Shown in pieces: positions 8,186 through 11,129 of a stretch of 11,129 bases of DNA. Below the pieces are notes generated by a model. That model had not been told where the DNA came from. It did not search any database and saw only the letters and a program-made list of their open reading frames with translations. Numbering within the stretch: the stretch's first letter is position 1; each line of letters opens with the position of its first letter. Source of the DNA: an uncultured Rhodanobacteraceae bacterium (GTDB lineage: Bacteria; Pseudomonadota; Gammaproteobacteria; Xanthomonadales; Rhodanobacteraceae); NCBI GenBank assembly GCA_913053815.1, contig CAJXGK010000037.1, positions 1-11,129 on the forward strand, read 5' to 3'. A program made the translations under genes and the position numbers.

Positions 8186-8500
8186 ATGAAACTCCACATC
8201 CTCAATGACCTGCACCTCGAGTTCGAGGATTTCGAACCTCCGGCCACCGATGCTGAGGTCGTCATTCTGGCGGGTGACATCGGGGTGGGAATGGGTGGCC
8301 TGCACTGGGCGGAGCATCGGTTCCCGGGCAAACCCGTGATTTACGTGCCGGGAAACCACGAGTTCTACCGTCATGACCTCACCCTGATCGACGAGCTGAC
8401 GACACAGGCGCCGGACCCTATTCATGTTCTGAACGACATGCATATTCCGGCCCAAGATGAACACTCATTCCGGTTCAACGTGAACGCCTGTTCTGGTTGA
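8186..8500 (+). pseudogene. Truncated calcineurin-like metallophosphoesterase
   Basis: The first 85 or so codons match the N-terminal half of a small metallophosphoesterase. It has the metal-binding motifs DLHLE (D-x-H, residues 8-12), LAGDIG (G-D) and VIYVPGNHEFY (G-N-H-E). The family normally runs to about 240-270 residues, with later H and GHxH metal ligands. Here similarity is lost after IHVLND (about residue 87), and the frame ends at 104 residues with an unrelated tail. A functional di-metal site cannot form, so it is best read as a 5' remnant. The break lies within about 80 bases of the left-end repeat of the next cassette. The start codon is the ATG at 8186, with no strong Shine-Dalgarno. 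Confidence 0.75.
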
Positions 8501-8522
8501 ATGGGCAACGGGCAACGATTAA

Positions 8523-8561
8523 TAACTTGAGAAAATGTCAAATGTAAGGTGTGATCCCGTG
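8523..8561 (+). repeat. Cassette left-end repeat, copy 1
   Basis: This 39-bp sequence contains AAAATGTCAAATGTAAGG and ends in GATCCCGTG. It recurs in direct orientation at 9570-9608 with 37 of 39 bases identical; the differences are at 8551 (G versus A) and 8555 (T versus C). Both copies lie just beyond the 3' end of minus-strand cargo genes. Confidence 0.93.
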
Positions 8562-8580
8562 GTCTGCTTTTAATCCCTCT

Positions 8581-9039
8581 TCAGGATTTTTCACCGTAAC
8601 AGGATAATTCTTGAATATGGCCGAATTCTTTTACCTTTGAAATGTGTTTTTTGTCATTCGTTATAAAAATAGCATTACTTGAAATTGCCAACGCATGATA
8701 CAAGCAGTCGGTCAACTCGGGATAACCACTTTTCCTGTTCCCTGTTCTGGCCATCTCTATAGCTTTCATGCGTACTTCAATATTGGGAACAACAATGTGC
8801 AGTATTTCCTGCCTGGCTAGTTCTTCAATATATTTTAGATGCTGTTCTACCTCTTTAATGTCGTCGAGATTACCACAAAGAACTTCTGTGATTTCATCTA
8901 AAACGAGGCCTGGAACTATAATTTGAATTTGTTCTAAAATTGCATCCTTAAGAATTTGTTTTGCGTTATCCTGTAATGGCCGACAGTAGATGTATTCAAG
9001 GAAGACGTTTGCATCCAGGACGTACCGGCTATTTTCCAT
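8581..9039 (-). CDS. PIN-domain toxin (VapC-like ribonuclease)
   Basis: The 152-residue protein is a PIN-domain RNase, the toxin of a type II toxin-antitoxin pair. The acidic residues expected of the metal site are present: D9 in YVLDANVFLEY, E49 in LVLDEITEVL, D111 in ELTDCLYHALA and D129 in AIFITNDKKH. It is longer than most VapC proteins (about 130 residues) but within the range of PIN toxins. The start codon overlaps the end of the antitoxin gene by 11 bases, the usual sign of a co-translated pair. The gene is AT-rich compared with the core genes to its left, which suggests horizontal acquisition. The RNA target cannot be predicted. Confidence 0.88.
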   Translation of the reverse strand: MENSRYVLDANVFLEYIYCRPLQDNAKQILKDAILEQIQIIVPGLVLDEITEVLCGNLDDIKEVEQHLKYIEELARQEILHIVVPNIEVRMKAIEMARTGNRKSGYPELTDCLYHALAISSNAIFITNDKKHISKVKEFGHIQELSCYGEKS

Positions 9040-9331
9040 CTCTGATACTTGCCTTGATTCTTTTTTGTTTACGCATGGATCTTAAAATGTCAACAGGGTT
9101 TTGGTCTACTCCTATCCTCGGTAAACTATTCAATTCTTCCAATAAAATTTTTTGCCTGGAAGTAATTGAAGGGCATCCCGATACGCGGCTGTTTGAACTC
9201 TCAAGAGGGACAATTCTGGCTAAAGGTTTCCCTTTTCTTTCAATAGTGACAATATCGCCCTTGTGAAAAACCTCATCCAGCAAAGTGCCAAATTGTCTGC
9301 GAGCGGCGGTTACATCAATTATTCTTTCCAT
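9029..9331 (-). CDS. Phd/YefM-type antitoxin
   Basis: The 100-residue protein opens with the Phd/YefM DNA-binding pattern (IDVTAARRQFGTLLDEVFHK, then GDIVTIERKGKPLARIVPL), in which the N-terminal half binds its own operator. The C-terminal half (about 55-100) should wrap around the PIN toxin and neutralise it. The ATG at 9331 has GGAGA 7 bases upstream. The order antitoxin then toxin, with a short overlap, is standard for these modules. A strong promoter lies directly upstream. Typical Phd-type antitoxins are 75-90 residues, so this one carries a slightly long basic tail. Confidence 0.88.
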   Translation of the reverse strand: MERIIDVTAARRQFGTLLDEVFHKGDIVTIERKGKPLARIVPLESSNSRVSGCPSITSRQKILLEELNSLPRIGVDQNPVDILRSMRKQKRIKASIRDGK

Positions 9332-9352
9332 AACGTTCTCCGTTAAACCATA

Positions 9353-9365
9353 TTGACTATATCAA
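9353..9365. promoter_or_regulatory. Possible antitoxin operator
   Basis: TTGA and TCAA flank five bases just downstream of the -10 box, in the leader of the toxin-antitoxin operon. The place fits autorepression by a Phd-type antitoxin, but the arms are only 4 bp. Confidence 0.3.
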
Positions 9366-9367
9366 CC

Positions 9368-9395
9368 ATTATAGTTCGAGACCTAACAATGTCAA
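9368..9395 (-). promoter_or_regulatory. Promoter of the toxin-antitoxin operon
   Basis: On the minus strand a perfect -35 TTGACA (9390-9395) is separated by 16 bases from a perfect -10 TATAAT (9368-9373), about 37 bases before the antitoxin start. Confidence 0.85.
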
Positions 9396-9413
9396 TTTCC
9401 AACAGTCCAACTC

Positions 9414-9452
9414 CAACGGGGGGCAACCCATTGAATAACGACAAGAAACCTT
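9414..9452 (+). repeat. Cassette right-end repeat, copy 1
   Basis: The 24 bases at 9429-9452, starting CATTGAATAACGACAAGAAA, are identical to 10923-10946. Just inside, CAACGGGGGG (9414-9423) matches CAACGGGGG at 10898 of copy 2. Copy 1 lacks about 10 bases between the two blocks. It lies upstream of the toxin-antitoxin promoter. Confidence 0.9.
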
Positions 9453-9464
9453 CTCGGGTTCCCA

Positions 9465-9540
9465 CCACGCTCTGCGTGGGGAAAAACGGTTCCACGGGCG
9501 CTTGCGTAGCGATGGAGGGATGCCGTCCAATAACTCCTCT
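9465..9540. repeat. REP-like hairpin sequence
   Basis: CCACG-CTCTG-CGTGG (9465-9479) is a perfect hairpin within GGGTTCCCAC...GTGGGGA. A second weaker hairpin follows, CGCT/AGCG within GGGCGCTTGCGTAGCG (about 9498-9513). The core CGCTCTGCGT also occurs at 2715-2724. Such short GC-rich palindromes in clusters resemble REP elements of proteobacteria. It fills the spacer between the two cassettes. Confidence 0.5.
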
Positions 9541-9569
9541 GCTGACCGTAAAGGTCCTGTTAAGTGTTG

Positions 9570-9608
9570 TAACTTGAGAAAATGTCAAATGTAAGGTATG
9601 ACCCCGTG
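9570..9608 (+). repeat. Cassette left-end repeat, copy 2
   Basis: This is the second copy of the 39-bp repeat found at 8523-8561, in the same orientation, 1047 bp further on. It lies about 70 bp beyond the 3' end of the ATPase gene, as copy 1 lies 19 bp beyond the toxin gene. Confidence 0.93.
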
Positions 9609-9677
9609 TGCCGTGTGTTTCTTTTAAATCACTTAAATTTATGACCCTTAAAGTTAGCGTTCTGATCAGTTTTGTCA

Positions 9678-10844
9678 CTAAAGATCAATGGTATTGCTGA
9701 CCCTGAATGTTTTACTAATGGGTATGTTTTTTGTCGCAGTGGTCAGCGTACATACCTGTTTTACTGTTTCTTCACCAAATATTTTGATCAGCTTTTTGAT
9801 GTTCTTTGGTATTTCACCGCTTTCATCCTGCCATTTACATTCATACAGGTTCAGCAGGTTGCCTTCAGGAATCAGAAAATCCACTTCTCGTCCGTCTTTG
9901 TCGCGGAAATAATAAAGCGCATCTCCTTTCCCCTGGTTATGCAGGCTTCGCAGTAATTGCCCCAGCGCAAAGGTTTCAAAAATCGCGCCAAGTAACGGGG
10001 TGTTTCTTAATATTTCTGTATTCTGAATATTCATCAGATAACAAAGCAGACCGGTGTCCAGAAAATATAGCTTGGGTGATTTGATAATGCGTTTTCCAAA
10101 GTTTTCGAAATAAGGCTTAAGCAGGTAAATAATATTGGAAGCTTCCAGTACGCTTATCCAGCTTTTGATGGTATTGGTACTCACGCCGACTTCGGTGGCA
10201 ATTCGATTCATGGAAAATATTTGCCCCGAGCGTATTGCCAGGAGACGCATAAACTGGTCGAATTGACGGATATTACGAATGTTAATAAGTTGACGTACAT
10301 CACGTTCAATGTACGTTGCCATGTAATCGCTGAAAAATCGACCGGGTTCCAGTGCATGTTGATAGATTTCGGGATAACCGCCTTTGATGATCCAGGTCAG
10401 TATGTTTTCTGGCGTGGGTACCAGCCTGAAATGTTTACTCAATTCTCTGGCAGACAGACTATGTAAATGAATAATCGAAACTCGCCCGGCAAGACTTTCG
10501 GATACCCCTTTCATTGACGGGAACTGCTGTGACCCGGTCATAATGAATTGACCCGTTGCATTGCGTTGCCGGTCAATCTGAATTTTAATGGCCCTGAATA
10601 ATTCTGGTGCATACTGGATTTCGTCAATAACCAGTGGCACGCCATGAGAGGTGAGAAAGAAATCCCCATTCTCACTTGCCTGCCTGGCCTCAAGCGGAAC
10701 ATCCAGGCTGACATAAGGAAGATCAGGGAATAATCGATTCAATAAACTGGATTTACCTGTTTGACGGGCACCGGTTATTAGTAAAGCGGGTCGTGTTGAA
10801 CGGGTTTGCTCGATTAACGATGAAATTTCACGTTTTACCCACAT
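9678..10844 (-). CDS. AAA-type ATPase with DUF4143 C-terminal domain
   Basis: The 388-residue protein belongs to the widespread, poorly understood family of P-loop ATPases with a DUF4143 domain. Walker A is GARQTGKS (25-32), Walker B is LVIDEIQ (71-77), a sensor-like TGSQ is at 103-106 and SLAGR follows. The middle has a helix-turn-helix-like stretch (NRIATEVGVSTNTIKSWISVL). The C-terminal part has GAIFETFALGQLL and REVDFLIPEGNLLNLYECKW, which carries the D...E-x-K pattern of a nuclease-like fold. The frame is open to 11048, but that extension reads through the right-end repeat, and the family start MxVKREI fits the ATG at 10844. No good Shine-Dalgarno is seen. The gene is AT-rich like the toxin-antitoxin pair. 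The function is unknown; some relatives are found in mobile or defence regions. Confidence 0.87.
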   Translation of the reverse strand: MWVKREISSLIEQTRSTRPALLITGARQTGKSSLLNRLFPDLPYVSLDVPLEARQASENGDFFLTSHGVPLVIDEIQYAPELFRAIKIQIDRQRNATGQFIMTGSQQFPSMKGVSESLAGRVSIIHLHSLSARELSKHFRLVPTPENILTWIIKGGYPEIYQHALEPGRFFSDYMATYIERDVRQLINIRNIRQFDQFMRLLAIRSGQIFSMNRIATEVGVSTNTIKSWISVLEASNIIYLLKPYFENFGKRIIKSPKLYFLDTGLLCYLMNIQNTEILRNTPLLGAIFETFALGQLLRSLHNQGKGDALYYFRDKDGREVDFLIPEGNLLNLYECKWQDESGEIPKNIKKLIKIFGEETVKQVCTLTTATKNIPISKTFRVSNTIDL

Positions 10845-10853
10845 GGTTCGGAT

Positions 10854-10882
10854 AATATGCAATGTAAATGCAGATAGGTCAA
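10854..10882 (-). promoter_or_regulatory. Possible promoter of the ATPase gene
   Basis: On the minus strand TTGACC (10877-10882), a 17-base spacer and CATATT (10854-10859); TATTAT with a 19-base spacer is an alternative. Transcription would start only a few bases before the ATG at 10844, so the message would be nearly leaderless, which agrees with the missing Shine-Dalgarno. Confidence 0.4.
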
Positions 10883-10897
10883 TAACTAAGATCAAAG

Positions 10898-10946
10898 CAA
10901 CGGGGGTCGGACCTACGTAACACATTGAATAACGACAAGAAACCTT
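10898..10946 (+). repeat. Cassette right-end repeat, copy 2
   Basis: The outer 24 bases (10923-10946) are identical to 9429-9452. The inner part GGGGGTCGGACCTACGTAAC (10902-10921) is a degenerate reverse complement of the left-end repeat (GTAAGGTATGACCCC), so this cassette has imperfect terminal inverted repeats. Confidence 0.88.
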
Positions 10947-10954
10947 GATATATC

Positions 10955-10983
10955 GGCTGTTTTTCGGCTTAAACAGCCTTTTT
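10955..10983 (+). terminator. Rho-independent terminator (plus strand)
   Basis: The arms GGCTGTTT (10955-10962) and AAACAGCC (10971-10978) are exact reverse complements around an 8-base loop and are followed by TTTTT. It reads rightward, although no plus-strand gene precedes it in the cassette. It may have ended a host transcript before the cassettes arrived. Confidence 0.7.
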
Positions 10984-11129
10984 AAGGGCAAAAACCACGT
11001 TTTAAGGAGGAAACGCATACCCCGTACCTTTCTCACCACTGGAACCACAAACCATGCAGTCTGACCACTACTTATACAAATGAGAAAACCTACAACTTCT
11101 GCTGAAGAGCCAAAAATCTAACACATATG
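10984..11129. other. Gene-free right end with an orphan Shine-Dalgarno
   Basis: No gene is recognised here. A perfect AAGGAGG occurs at 11004-11010, but no start codon follows at a useful distance. The end of the stretch, up to GAAGAGCC at 11104-11111, recalls the terminal inverted repeats of ISL3-type insertion sequences, but no transposase is present and this is weak. Confidence 0.3.

Noticed and set aside
8523..10946. CRISPR array
   Set aside because: The direct repeats occur only twice each, about 1-1.5 kb apart with genes between them, so there is no repeat-spacer pattern.
10845..11048. Upstream extension of the ATPase reading frame by 68 codons
   Set aside because: The extension translates the right-end cassette repeat and a terminator hairpin, and family members start near the MxVKREI position.

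Overview
The window looks like a chromosomal segment of a gammaproteobacterium (or a close relative such as an acidithiobacillus-like lineage). The order rsmI - rnpB - mraZ - rsmH - ftsL - ftsI, with lpoA - yraN diverging from rsmI, is a classic gammaproteobacterial arrangement. The core genes are GC-rich, while the last 2.6 kb is clearly more AT-rich. The exact genus cannot be told from this sequence alone.

Layout. Positions 1-2323 hold the start of the division and cell wall (dcw) cluster on the minus strand: a strong promoter with four phased MraZ operator repeats, mraZ, rsmH fused in frame to ftsL, and the 5' part of ftsI, which runs off the left edge. Positions about 2400-3190 have no convincing gene. 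They contain a run of strong hairpins that looks like a structured RNA, possibly a stand-alone HEARO/omega-RNA-like element or the remnant of a small mobile element. Positions 3205-3550 are rnpB, the RNase P RNA (minus), followed upstream by rsmI (minus). From 4493 the plus strand carries a tight operon: lpoA (penicillin-binding protein activator lipoprotein), yraN and a GlcD-like FAD-linked oxidase.

From 8186 to the end the window is accessory DNA. A metallophosphoesterase gene is broken off after about 90 codons. Next come two adjacent cassette-like units on the minus strand, a Phd/VapC-type toxin-antitoxin pair (8581-9331) and a DUF4143-type AAA ATPase (9678-10844). Both units have the same left-end repeat (8523-8561 and 9570-9608, 37 of 39 bases identical) and the same right-end repeat (9429-9452 and 10923-10946, 24 of 24 identical). 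The right-end repeats sit next to a degenerate inverted version of the left end. Different cargo between shared ends suggests a family of mobile or recombining gene cassettes with no recombinase of their own.

The two most notable signals are the pair of cassettes with common ends and the in-frame RsmH-FtsL fusion, in which the usual C-terminus of RsmH is missing and FtsL follows directly.
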